Below, piece after piece: positions 23,933 to 31,831 of a stretch of DNA of 43,620 nt (positions are counted from its first letter, which is position 1; each line of letters starts with the position of its first letter). Position numbers and translations under genes: made by a program. The notes below the pieces were generated by a model that was not told where the DNA came from, did no database searches, and worked only from the letters and a program-made list of their open reading frames with translations. Source of the stretch: Candidatus Aminicenantota bacterium (GTDB lineage Bacteria; Acidobacteriota; Aminicenantia; Aminicenantales; Saccharicenantaceae); NCBI GenBank assembly GCA_026393975.1, contig JAPKZD010000014.1, positions 169,105 through 212,724 on the forward strand. The letters run 5' to 3'.

Positions 23933-23976
23933 GGAGGCCCTAAGCCTGGGCCAGGGTCTCCGTGACCACGGCTTAG
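23933..23976 (-). terminator. Inverted-repeat region after the PilZ gene
   Basis: GGAGGCCCT (23933-23941) pairs with AGGGTCTCC (23953-23961) with one mismatch, and CTAAGCC (23940-23946) pairs with GGCTTAG (23970-23976); the two stems are mutually exclusive. It begins seven bases past the PilZ stop. No strong T-run follows, so termination is a guess. Confidence 0.35.
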
Positions 23977-23982
23977 AACTGA

Positions 23983-24360
23983 TCAGTGGGAGATGGAAGT
24001 GGGGATGCCCCCGTTTCTGTCGGCGTAAAGGTGCTTGATCAACGAGAGGAGCGTCTGAGAAATGCTGTGCAGGAACTCGACGCCGCTCTCTTGGATGTCG
24101 GCTTCCTCCGGGCTCTTCCTGCTCCACTTGATTTCCCCGTCGACCTTGATGGACTGGTGCGTCCGCTCGAGGTCGATGCCGATGCGGACGACGCTGCCGA
24201 CCGGGAAATACTGAGGGCTGCAGATCCTCGCTCCGGACAAGGAGAGGTCATACGTATGGGCGTTGATCCCGTTGCCGTAAACGGGCTCGTGACCTTCCGA
24301 CGTGGATTTGATGAAGGCCCTATTCCGTTCCAAGAACCGCTTGTCTTTGCGATTGTCCAT
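23983..24360 (-). CDS. PilZ-domain protein (c-di-GMP receptor)
   Basis: A 125-aa protein that is one PilZ domain. The c-di-GMP-binding RxxxR motif is in KRFLERNR near the N-terminus and the second motif is DLSLSGARI (D-x-S-x-x-G). The following strands (VGSVVRIGIDLERTHQSIKVDGEI) complete the barrel. The ATG at 24360 has GGGAGG upstream and puts RxxxR at its usual place. It lies between two isoprenoid genes but seems to have its own promoter under palindromes. It may couple c-di-GMP to surface or lipid functions. Confidence 0.9.
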   Translation of the reverse strand: MDNRKDKRFLERNRAFIKSTSEGHEPVYGNGINAHTYDLSLSGARICSPQYFPVGSVVRIGIDLERTHQSIKVDGEIKWSRKSPEEADIQESGVEFLHSISQTLLSLIKHLYADRNGGIPTSISH

Positions 24361-24403
24361 TGTCCGGTTCCTCCCAGTGAGGGTATTGGATAATTCCTCG
24401 ACA

Positions 24404-24432
24404 ATTTTCGTACGAGAGGTGACCCGGGTCAA
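24404..24432 (-). promoter_or_regulatory. Putative promoter of the PilZ gene
   Basis: On the minus strand TTGACC (24427-24432), 17 bases, then GAAAAT (24404-24409). The -35 is inside the palindrome cluster at 24420-24469, so binding of a regulator there would block it. Confidence 0.45.
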
Positions 24433-24469
24433 TCACCCCTAAGGGTGATTCGTGAGGTGATATGTCACC
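24420..24469. promoter_or_regulatory. Cluster of three palindromes, possible operator
   Basis: Three inverted repeats follow each other: TGACCCGGGTCA (24420-24431, perfect 12-mer), AATCACCC-CTAA-GGGTGATT (24431-24450) and GGTGA-TATG-TCACC (24456-24469). All carry TCACC/GGTGA-like half sites. They cover the -35 of the PilZ promoter and follow the end of the polyprenyl synthase gene. They could be operator sites for a dimeric regulator or stacked RNA hairpins. Confidence 0.55.
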
Positions 24470-24492
24470 CCCTCGTAACGCGGGGGGGGCCC

Positions 24493-25557
24493 CTAGCTCT
24501 TGCGCGTAAGGCTGTAGTCCAGAAGGGCTTGCAGGATCTCCCGGTATTTTCCCTCGACGGGTAGTCCCCGGATGACCGCTGCCGCCCGTCGTCCGAAGCG
24601 CTCCATGACCCGCCGGACGTCCTCCCGGACGCCGAGACGTCCGGCCAGACCCCGGACGAAGAGAATGTCCTGTTTTGAGGCGTCCGGCCGCCCGAAGACG
24701 ACCGAAAGCCTGTCCAGATCCGGGCCTGCCGCCCGGTCGAGGAGGCCCAGGTGGAAGAGGGTTTTTTTCCCTTGGCGGACGTCGGAGCCCACGGGCTTGC
24801 CGAGCGTCTTTTCACTGCCGAACAGGCCGAGTTCGTCGTCCTTGATCTGGAACACCAGACCGAGGTCTTCGCCGAGGCGTTGGATCTTCGGCAGGACGGA
24901 TGCCCGCCCTCCGGCCAGCATCCAGCCTGCGGCGAGGGGCAGGGAAAAGGAATACCGGGCTGTTTTGTACTTGTAGATGTCGAGGACGTCGCGTTCCTCG
25001 AGGGGCAGGGTGGATGTCCCCACCTGGATGTCGCGCATCTGCCCGAGGCCGACGAGCCCGAATTCGGCGGCGAAGAGCTTATGGACGGCGGCCGTGTTCT
25101 TCCCGGGGCCGGGAAGGCCGGCCAGGGCTTCGAAAGCGAGGAAGATGGAGATCTCCCCGGCGCAGATGGCCATGCTCGTCCCGAAGTGGGCGGCCTCGGG
25201 CGTCCCCGGGCTTTCCGCGAGGAGCGCGTACTGTTCGTGGATGGACGGCGCCCCGCGTCGACGGGCGTCCCTGTCCATGATGTCGTCGTGGATGAGCAGG
25301 CCCGACTGGATGAGCTCGAAGGCCGTCCCGGCCCGGACGGCCGCACGGGAGATCCTGCCGCCGGCCATTTCGGAGCCGAGTGAGACGAGGCCGCCGCGGA
25401 TCATCTTGCCCTTCCGGGCGAATTCCGCCAGGCGGCGGATGACGTCGCCTCCCCAGGGCTTCAGCCCGACCATGTCCTTTCGCTTGGCGGCCAGGAATTC
25501 GTCCAGGTCGCTGAGGAGACGCTTTCTCGTTTTCTCGAGATAGCTGTCGAACGTCAT
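24493..25557 (-). CDS. Polyprenyl (geranylgeranyl/farnesyl-type) diphosphate synthase
   Basis: A 354-aa trans-prenyltransferase that would condense IPP with allylic diphosphates. The first Asp motif is D91DIMD95 followed by ARRRG; the second is KDDELGLFG (Asp240-Asp241). The 'DD.LGLFG...TLGKPVGSD' form with Gly in place of the last Asp resembles archaeal and IdsA-type short-chain synthases. The usual GGKRxRP is KGKMIRGG. No aromatic residue sits four or five places before the first motif (Gly86, Leu87), so chain length cannot be guessed. It overlaps ispH by four bases (ATGA). Confidence 0.9.
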   Translation of the reverse strand: MTFDSYLEKTRKRLLSDLDEFLAAKRKDMVGLKPWGGDVIRRLAEFARKGKMIRGGLVSLGSEMAGGRISRAAVRAGTAFELIQSGLLIHDDIMDRDARRRGAPSIHEQYALLAESPGTPEAAHFGTSMAICAGEISIFLAFEALAGLPGPGKNTAAVHKLFAAEFGLVGLGQMRDIQVGTSTLPLEERDVLDIYKYKTARYSFSLPLAAGWMLAGGRASVLPKIQRLGEDLGLVFQIKDDELGLFGSEKTLGKPVGSDVRQGKKTLFHLGLLDRAAGPDLDRLSVVFGRPDASKQDILFVRGLAGRLGVREDVRRVMERFGRRAAAVIRGLPVEGKYREILQALLDYSLTRKS

Positions 25558-26465
25558 GCCCCACCGCCCTTCATTTTCCCCGGGAGTGCCGCCGTCTTTT
25601 CCTCCGGACGTCCGGACACGCCGTCACGGGCTTCGAGCCGTCGGACGACCTCTTCGATGAGCTCCCCGGGCGTGGAAGCTCCCGAGGCGACGAAGACCGT
25701 CGCCCCGGCCGGGATGGCGATGGTTTCGACGCTTTCCGGCTTGTCGATGAGATGGGTTTGAGGATTGATCTTCCGGGCGATGTGGAAGAGGTGCATGGTG
25801 TTCGCGCTGTGCCTGGAGCCGATGACGATGACGCAGTCGGCCTTCCGGGTGTGGGCCTCGACCTCGCGCTGGCGGGTCTTCGTCGGCTGGCAGATCGTGT
25901 CGTAGAAGACGACGTCCGGGACGATTCCCCGGATTCGTTCGACGATGGGGAGGGCATCCTCTTCGATGAACGTCGATTGGGCCACGACGCCGGCGCGACG
26001 GACCCCTTCGAAAAGCTCGGGCGTCACTTCGTCGGGAGCCTTCACGACGAGGGCCCGGGCGACCTGGCCGACGATGCCCCGAACCTCCTCGTGTCCGACC
26101 TGCCCGATGACGACGGGCGTGCGGCCCTCGGCCTCGACCTCCCTGATCCGGTCGTGGATGATCTTGACCATGGGGCAGGTAGCGTCGACATGCTCGAGTC
26201 CCCTCTCTTCGAGCTCCCGATAGCGTTTCCGGGTCGAACCGTGGCTCTGGAGGATGACGATGCCGCCCGGCGGGACGTCTTCGAGCGTCTGGACGATGCG
26301 CAGGCCCTTGCCCATGAGGTCTTCGATGACGTGCTCGTTGTGGACGATCTCGCCCAGCATGTAGTAGGTCCGGCCCGGCCGCTCGGCCAGGAGCTTGTCC
26401 GTGAGCTCGAGCGTCTTGCGGACGCCGAAACAGTAGCTCAGTGTTTCGGACAGGACGATCTTCAT
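25554..26465 (-). CDS. ispH: 4-hydroxy-3-methylbut-2-enyl diphosphate reductase (IspH)
   Basis: Last enzyme of the MEP pathway; makes IPP and DMAPP with a [4Fe-4S] cluster. The three cluster cysteines are Cys12 (SYCFGV), Cys97 (DATCPMV) and Cys192 (TICQPTKTRQ). Substrate residues H42 (IVHNEH), H75 (SHG) and E126 (GHEE) are at the usual places. The C-terminus has GASTP. The ATG at 26465 was chosen because the protein then begins MKIVLSE with Cys at 12, the family norm. It lies between the ABC-2 genes and the polyprenyl synthase. Confidence 0.96.
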   Translation of the reverse strand: MKIVLSETLSYCFGVRKTLELTDKLLAERPGRTYYMLGEIVHNEHVIEDLMGKGLRIVQTLEDVPPGGIVILQSHGSTRKRYRELEERGLEHVDATCPMVKIIHDRIREVEAEGRTPVVIGQVGHEEVRGIVGQVARALVVKAPDEVTPELFEGVRRAGVVAQSTFIEEDALPIVERIRGIVPDVVFYDTICQPTKTRQREVEAHTRKADCVIVIGSRHSANTMHLFHIARKINPQTHLIDKPESVETIAIPAGATVFVASGASTPGELIEEVVRRLEARDGVSGRPEEKTAALPGKMKGGGA

Positions 26466-26472
26466 GAGGACA

Positions 26473-27216
26473 TCACTCCCAGCGAAAGGCTTTGGCCGAG
26501 ACGGCGACCCCGAGAACGAGAAGCCCGGCCAGGACGGCGATCTCAAGCAGGTGCTTGCCGAGGGGGTTCCCGATCCAGAGCCCTTGGAGGAGATTGACGA
26601 CATGCGTGAGCGGGATGAACTTGCTGACGGCCTTTACGGCCGGGGGAAAGATCTGTTTGGGGATGGTCGCCCCGGACAGGAAGAGGTTCGGGAAGTAGAG
26701 GACCATGCCTAGGATATTCGCGGCCCGGGCCGTCCGGGCCACGCTGGCCAGGAGGAAGCCCACGGCGAAGAAGCTCAGACAACTCAGAGTGAAACCGAGC
26801 AGGACGTCCAGGGGCCGGCCTTCGAAACGGAGGCCGAAGACAAGACGGGCGGAGGCGATGAGCAGGACCCCGCCGAAGAGCGTCATCAGGAAGTTAACGA
26901 TGACCTGGGAGGCCAGGACGGCCGCCGGCCGGAGCGGTGTCGCCCGATAGCGGCGGAGCACGCCCTTCTCCCTGTTGCTGCTGACCGTGATGGCCATCGA
27001 CATGAGCCCCGTCGAACCGATGATCATGGCCAGGTAGGCCGGCGTGCTGACGTCGACCATGCCCCGGTTGCCGAAGAACGGGTTGGGTGTGTTGCCGTAG
27101 ATGCTGCCGAAGAGGAAAAGGAGCAGCATGGGGAAGACAAGCGTAAAGAAGGCGGCTTCGGGCTGGCGAAGATAGAGCTTGATCTCGACCCAGGCGAGTT
27201 TCCAGAAGCCTTTCAT
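26473..27216 (-). CDS. ABC-2 type transporter permease
   Basis: A 247-aa integral membrane protein with about six helices; it begins FWKLAWVEIKLYLRQPEAAFFTLVFP in the normal ABC-2 way and carries the C-terminal LPNLFLSGATIPKQIFPPAVK, close to the 'pl.flSG.ifP...lP' motif of exporters. It overlaps the ATPase gene by four bases and ispH starts seven bases after it. The substrate is unknown; synteny with isoprenoid genes may suggest an isoprenoid-linked export. Confidence 0.9.
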   Translation of the reverse strand: MKGFWKLAWVEIKLYLRQPEAAFFTLVFPMLLLFLFGSIYGNTPNPFFGNRGMVDVSTPAYLAMIIGSTGLMSMAITVSSNREKGVLRRYRATPLRPAAVLASQVIVNFLMTLFGGVLLIASARLVFGLRFEGRPLDVLLGFTLSCLSFFAVGFLLASVARTARAANILGMVLYFPNLFLSGATIPKQIFPPAVKAVSKFIPLTHVVNLLQGLWIGNPLGKHLLEIAVLAGLLVLGVAVSAKAFRWE

Positions 27217-28148
27217 CGCAATCCTCCGTCGAGGCCGGATTCCGCGGTCAGGGCGAGGAAGACGTCCTCCAGGTCAGGCTGTTCGGTGCGCAGGTCCCGA
27301 AAGCGTGCGCCAGCGGCGTCCAGGGCGTTGACGACGACGACGATGAGGCGGTCGCCCTGCCCGGCGACGATGACCTTTTCCCCGTTCTTCTCGACGCGGG
27401 CGACGCCCGGCAGACTCCGGAGCGGCGCGGGATCGAAGCCGGGCTCGGCGGTGAATAGGATCCGTATCTCGCTCCTGAGGCCCCGGACGAGGTTGGCCGG
27501 CGAATCCAAGGCGACGATGCGGCCGTGGTCGATGACTAGGACCCGGTCGCAGAGGTGCTCGGCCTCCTCCATGTAATGGGTCGTCAGGAAGACGGTCTTT
27601 CCCCTTTCGCGGATGGCCCGGATGAGGTCCCACATGGAGCGCCGGGCATGGGGGTCAAGCCCGGTCGTCAGCTCGTCGAGGAAGACGAGCTCGGGGTCGT
27701 TGACCAGGGCCAGGGCGATGAAGAGGCGCTGTTTCTGCCCGCCGGAGAGCTTGGAGAAACGGGCGTTTCTCTTGTCGGCGATCTCCAGCCGGTCGAGAAG
27801 CGGCTGCCAGGCCGCCGGCTTCCGGTAATAGGAGGCGAAGAGGTCGAGGGCCTCCCAGACTCTCATGTCGTCGGGCAGGGCGCTCTGCTGGAGCTGGACG
27901 CCGGTCCTTTCGCGGAGCTCCTGGCCGTCCTTGCGGGGGTCGAGGCCGAGGACGCGGACGACTCCGCCGTCGGGGAAGCGCATGCCCTCGAGGCATTCGA
28001 TCGTCGTCGTCTTGCCTGCGCCGTTGGGCCCGACCATGCCGAAGATCTCCCCCGTGCCGACTTTGAAGCTGATGCCGTCGACGGCCCTGAGCCGGCCGTA
28101 GGATTTGGCCAGGGATTCGATTTCGATCGCCGGGGTCGCTGAGGGCAT
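27213..28148 (-). CDS. ABC-2 type transporter ATPase
   Basis: A 311-aa ATPase: Walker A GPNGAGKTT (40-48), signature LSGGQKQR (134-141), Walker B VFLDELTTGLD and switch His in TTHYMEE. The residue after the catalytic Glu is Leu rather than the common Pro (DELTTG), which is tolerated in this family. The C-terminal extension of about 90 residues is typical of the CcmA/DrrA group. It heads the operon ATPase, permease, ispH, polyprenyl synthase. Confidence 0.93.
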   Translation of the reverse strand: MPSATPAIEIESLAKSYGRLRAVDGISFKVGTGEIFGMVGPNGAGKTTTIECLEGMRFPDGGVVRVLGLDPRKDGQELRERTGVQLQQSALPDDMRVWEALDLFASYYRKPAAWQPLLDRLEIADKRNARFSKLSGGQKQRLFIALALVNDPELVFLDELTTGLDPHARRSMWDLIRAIRERGKTVFLTTHYMEEAEHLCDRVLVIDHGRIVALDSPANLVRGLRSEIRILFTAEPGFDPAPLRSLPGVARVEKNGEKVIVAGQGDRLIVVVVNALDAAGARFRDLRTEQPDLEDVFLALTAESGLDGGLR

Positions 28149-28179
28149 GTTTGCTTCGCCTTTCCGTCAGAAGGAATGA

Positions 28180-28208
28180 AGTATAAATCGCTGCGCGAAA
28201 AGTTGCAA
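28180..28208 (-). promoter_or_regulatory. Promoter of the ABC-2/ispH operon
   Basis: On the minus strand TTGCAA (28203-28208), 17 bases, then TATACT (28180-28185), about 31 bases before the ATG at 28148. It is divergent from the promoter of the CocE-like gene. Confidence 0.65.
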
Positions 28209-28218
28209 GGAATCCCAA

Positions 28219-28248
28219 TTGACTTCCGAGGACCGGCGAGGATATCAT
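28219..28248 (+). promoter_or_regulatory. Promoter of the CocE/S15 hydrolase gene
   Basis: TTGACT (28219-28224), 18 bases, then TATCAT (28243-28248), 30 bases before the ATG, with TGAGGAG as ribosome site. Confidence 0.6.
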
Positions 28249-28278
28249 CGGGCCGCCCCGCACGTTGAGGAGTAGGCT

Positions 28279-30156
28279 ATGAAACACTTTTCCGTGAAGA
28301 CCGGAACGGTCTGGATGCTTTTGACTCTCGGGGCCGCGATCGCGGCGTTCGCTTGGGCGGCCCAATCCGGCCAGGCACCTGCTGCGGCGCCCGAGTTCTC
28401 CGAGACACGGGCGATGATCCCGATGCGGGACGGCGTGAAGCTCCACACGGTCATCTTTGTGCCGAAAAACGCTCCGCCGCCCCTGCCTTTCCTGATCATG
28501 AGGACGCCCTACCCCCGGCCCCTGATGTCAGAGTCCTATAAGGAGCTCGTCGACGAGGGCTACATCTTCGTCTATCAGGATATCCGCGGACGCTACAAGT
28601 CCGAGGGACAATTCGTCATGCAGCGGCCGCCGCGCGACAAGCGCGACCCCCGGGCCATCGACGAGAGCACGGACGCCTACGACACCGTCGAATGGCTGTT
28701 GGCGAACATTCCGGGCCACAACGGCCGGGCCGGCCTGATGGGCATCTCCTACGGCGGCTGGCTGACGGCCATGGCCATGCTCGACCCGCATCCGGCCGTG
28801 AAGGCCGTCTCGCCCCAGGCCCCTCCGGCGGACATGTATCTGGGCGACGACTTCCACCACAACGGGGCCTTCCGTTTGAGCTACGGCTTCGAGTACGCGG
28901 CGAGGATGGAAACCACCAAGGAGGACGCGTCGTTCCGGTTCGACGCGTTCGACACGTACGAGTGGTACCTGCGGCTCGGCCCGCTGTCGACGGTGAACGA
29001 GAAATACCTTCTTGGAAAGATCCCGACCTGGAACGATTACATCGCCCACCCGAACTACGACGCGTTTTGGCAAAAGCAGGCGATGGCCCCCTACCTGACC
29101 CGGGTCGCGGTCCCGACCCTGAACGTCGCCGGCTGGTGGGACCAGGAGGATTTCTACGGACCGCAGAAGATCTACGAGACGCTCGAGCCCCTCGACCGCG
29201 GGGAGATGAGCTTTTTCGTCGCCGGCCCGTGGAGCCACGGCGGCTGGATGCAGACCGACGGGAGCTCGCTGGGGCGGATCAAGTTCGGCGGCAACACCTC
29301 GAAATATTTCCGGGAGAAGATCCAGGCCCCGTTCTTCGCCCATTACTTGAAGGGCAAACCCGGCTGGAACATTCCGGAGGCGGTCACGTTCGAGACGGGG
29401 ACCAACGCCTGGCAGGTCTACGACGAATGGCCGCCCCGCAACCTGACCGAGGATCGCGGCCTCTACTTCCGGGAGGACGGCCGGTTGTCGTTCGAAGCTC
29501 CCGCGACGGAGGACGACCGGGCTTTCGACAGCTACGTTTCCGATCCCTCCCGGCCCGTGCCCTACCGGCCGCGGCCGATAGAGGCGACCTACGATCCGCG
29601 AGGCTCCGGCTGGAGAACGTGGCTCGTCGGCGACCAGCGCTTCGTCCATCTTCGGCCGGACGTCCTGAGTTGGGAAACGGAGCCGCTCGTCGAAGACATC
29701 ACCGTCACCGGGCGGATCGTGGCGCGTCTGTTCGCCTCGACCACGGGAACGGACAGCGACTGGATCGTAAAACTGATCGACGTCTATCCCGAGGACGTGC
29801 CCGCCGAGCCGGCCATGGGCGGCTACCAGCTGATGATCGCCAACGAGGTTTTCCGCGGCCGGTTCCGGTCGAGCTTCGAGAAGCCCGAGGCCCTCGTCCC
29901 GGACCGCGTCACGGACTTCACCATCGACCTCCACGCGGCCGACCACCGTTTTCTCAAGGGCCACAAGATCATGGTCCAGGTCCAGAGCACTTGGTTCCCC
30001 CTCATCGACCGCAACCCGCAGACCTTCGTCGAGAACATCTTCCTGGCCAAGGCCTCGGATTACCGGTCGGCCACCCAGCGCGTCTTCAGGTCCAAAGAGC
30101 ACCCGTCGCACATCGTCCTGCCGGTCCGGACGCGTCAGAATGTATCGCGGAAGTAA
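28279..30156 (+). CDS. Secreted CocE/NonD-family hydrolase (X-Pro dipeptidyl-peptidase S15 fold)
   Basis: A 625-aa exported alpha/beta hydrolase. Signal peptide 1 to about 28; the nucleophile is Ser157 in GISYGG, the acid Asp is in AGWWDQED (near 289) and the His is in AGPWSHGGW (near 325). A C-terminal jelly-roll domain (about 400-610, DITVTGRIVARLFASTTGTDSDW) completes the alpha-amino-acid ester hydrolase/CocE layout. It likely cleaves amino-acyl esters or dipeptides in the periplasm; the substrate is unknown. Its 3' end overlaps the converging SDR gene by 22 bases. Confidence 0.92.
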   Translation: MKHFSVKTGTVWMLLTLGAAIAAFAWAAQSGQAPAAAPEFSETRAMIPMRDGVKLHTVIFVPKNAPPPLPFLIMRTPYPRPLMSESYKELVDEGYIFVYQDIRGRYKSEGQFVMQRPPRDKRDPRAIDESTDAYDTVEWLLANIPGHNGRAGLMGISYGGWLTAMAMLDPHPAVKAVSPQAPPADMYLGDDFHHNGAFRLSYGFEYAARMETTKEDASFRFDAFDTYEWYLRLGPLSTVNEKYLLGKIPTWNDYIAHPNYDAFWQKQAMAPYLTRVAVPTLNVAGWWDQEDFYGPQKIYETLEPLDRGEMSFFVAGPWSHGGWMQTDGSSLGRIKFGGNTSKYFREKIQAPFFAHYLKGKPGWNIPEAVTFETGTNAWQVYDEWPPRNLTEDRGLYFREDGRLSFEAPATEDDRAFDSYVSDPSRPVPYRPRPIEATYDPRGSGWRTWLVGDQRFVHLRPDVLSWETEPLVEDITVTGRIVARLFASTTGTDSDWIVKLIDVYPEDVPAEPAMGGYQLMIANEVFRGRFRSSFEKPEALVPDRVTDFTIDLHAADHRFLKGHKIMVQVQSTWFPLIDRNPQTFVENIFLAKASDYRSATQRVFRSKEHPSHIVLPVRTRQNVSRK

Positions 30157-31127
30157 GTCCAGCCGTCGCGGATGGTCTTTTCCGCGTCGATGTAGGTGTG
30201 GTCGAATTCCCGGCGGCTCTTGGCGTTGTCGTAGTAGGCCGTCCAGCCGCTTAACCGGCCGTAGGCGGACGTCAGCAGAGGTCGCTTGCCCGTCCTCCGG
30301 CTGGTCCGCTCGAGGATGTGGCCGGCCGTGGCGAGCAGGGGACTCGGGATGGGGAAGGGGTAGGCCCTTCGGCCGCAAGCCCGGCTGATCCGCCGGACGA
30401 CCTCCCGGTAGGTCAGGTTGGCCCCGACGACGAGATAGCTTTCGCCGTCGCGGCCCCGGCCTTCAAGGGTCTTGAGGATGAGCGCGACGAGGTCGCGGAC
30501 ATCGACGATAGCCAGTCCGCCGGCGAAGGAGCCAAAAAAAGGGCTGCGCGAGATCCTCCGGTAGAGCTCGTTATGCGGCGTCGCCGGGTTATGGTCGCCC
30601 GGACCCATGATCGAGGCCGGGTTGAGAATGACGGCCCGCAGGCCGCGCTCGCGGACGGCCTTTTCGACGATGTCCTGCCCGCGGCGTTTCGAGGCCATGT
30701 AGAGGATGTCCTCCGGCCAATTGAAAAGCGTCGTCTCGTCGGCCGGCTGTCCCGACTCGTGAAACCCGACGGCCCCGACGGAAGAAATATGGATGAGGCG
30801 CTCGACCCCCGCCGCAAGCGAGGCCTCGACCATCGCCCGGGCGCCGTCCTCGTTGACTTTCCGCAGCCTGTCCTCGTCCCCCCTCCAGTAGGAGATGAAG
30901 CCGGCCAGATGGACGACGTGGCCGTGGCCGCTGACGGCCGCACGGACGGCCGCGGTGTCGGCGATGTCTCCCTCTAACGTCTTGACTCCGGAGGTGCTCC
31001 ACGTCGCAGGGATCTTGTCCCCGGGGAGAACGAACGCGGAGACGGCGTCAGCGCCATAGCGGCCGACGAGTGCCGGCATGAGGACGGCGCCGACGAATCC
31101 TGTCGCCCCGGTGACGAGGACCTTCAC
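30135..31127 (-). CDS. Extended SDR (NAD-dependent epimerase/dehydratase family), third of the operon
   Basis: A 330-aa Rossmann enzyme: nucleotide-binding GATGFVG at 7-13, HLAG after strand 4, SSVGAVG, and the catalytic YMASK (YxxxK). The C-terminal half binds the substrate. The closest styles known to me are the HpnA-like, dihydroflavonol-reductase-like and 3beta-HSD-like extended SDRs, so a sugar-lipid or hydroxy-lipid substrate is possible. Last gene of an overlapping five-gene set; its start overlaps the CPBP stop by four bases. Confidence 0.9.
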   Translation of the reverse strand: MKVLVTGATGFVGAVLMPALVGRYGADAVSAFVLPGDKIPATWSTSGVKTLEGDIADTAAVRAAVSGHGHVVHLAGFISYWRGDEDRLRKVNEDGARAMVEASLAAGVERLIHISSVGAVGFHESGQPADETTLFNWPEDILYMASKRRGQDIVEKAVRERGLRAVILNPASIMGPGDHNPATPHNELYRRISRSPFFGSFAGGLAIVDVRDLVALILKTLEGRGRDGESYLVVGANLTYREVVRRISRACGRRAYPFPIPSPLLATAGHILERTSRRTGKRPLLTSAYGRLSGWTAYYDNAKSRREFDHTYIDAEKTIRDGWTYFRDTF

Positions 31128-31831
31128 GGTCTCCCCGGGCCGCGGCGGAGGAAGAGGAAAGTGTCCGTGGCGATCCCCGTCACGGCGTGCAGAATAAACG
31201 TGTAGAGGAATGAACCCGTGGCGTAGGCGATCATTCCGAAGACGAGCCCCGCCCCGGCCGCGGCAAAGACTTCGGTGTCGGGATGCCCGACATGGAGGAG
31301 CGTCGAGATCGCCGTCTGGATGGCCAGCGCCGGAATAAGCCCAACCGCCGGGACGAGCGGCAGAAAAAGGACTCCGCGGAAGACGAATTCCCAGGGGAGA
31401 TAATAGAGGAAGAGATAGGACAATTCATAACCCACGAAGGTCCGGACGCTGCCGCACGCCGCCTTGGCGAACGGATACATCTTTTGCATCTCCGGGTCCC
31501 GGGAGCCGATGAACCCGGCCAGGACGGCCAGCGGCAGTCCCGCCCCGGCGAGTGCAAATCCCAGGCCGGCCCGCCCGAATGTCCAGCCGAAGGAGGCCAG
31601 AACGGCCCACGGCCCGGACGAGGTCAGGAATACGAGGAAACAGGGTACGGCCAGCAGAAGGACGGAAAAGACGACGAAATACCGGTGGACGGCGGCGAGC
31701 TCGTCTCTTGTCCTGCGCAGGTTGCGGAAATGAACGACGGTGGCGAGAAACGTCAGGGCAATGGCTAGTTCCAGGTAAACGAGCGCCAAGGGGACGGACG
31801 GACCGGCCGCCTTCTCAAACCATGTTGCCAT
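31124..31831 (-). CDS. CPBP-like intramembrane metalloprotease family protein
   Basis: A 235-aa protein with about seven membrane helices. The YLPWEFVFRG segment corresponds to motif 1 (EExxxR, here only one Glu), TLLHVGHP to motif 2 and FILHAVTG to motif 3 His. These match the CPBP (Rce1/CAAX protease-like) family, although the first motif is reduced. In bacteria such proteins process or protect membrane proteins or act in prenyl/lipid contexts. It sits inside an operon of lipid-type enzymes, overlapping the SDR upstream by 17 bases and the next by four. Confidence 0.78.
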   Translation of the reverse strand: MATWFEKAAGPSVPLALVYLELAIALTFLATVVHFRNLRRTRDELAAVHRYFVVFSVLLLAVPCFLVFLTSSGPWAVLASFGWTFGRAGLGFALAGAGLPLAVLAGFIGSRDPEMQKMYPFAKAACGSVRTFVGYELSYLFLYYLPWEFVFRGVLFLPLVPAVGLIPALAIQTAISTLLHVGHPDTEVFAAAGAGLVFGMIAYATGSFLYTFILHAVTGIATDTFLFLRRGPGRP

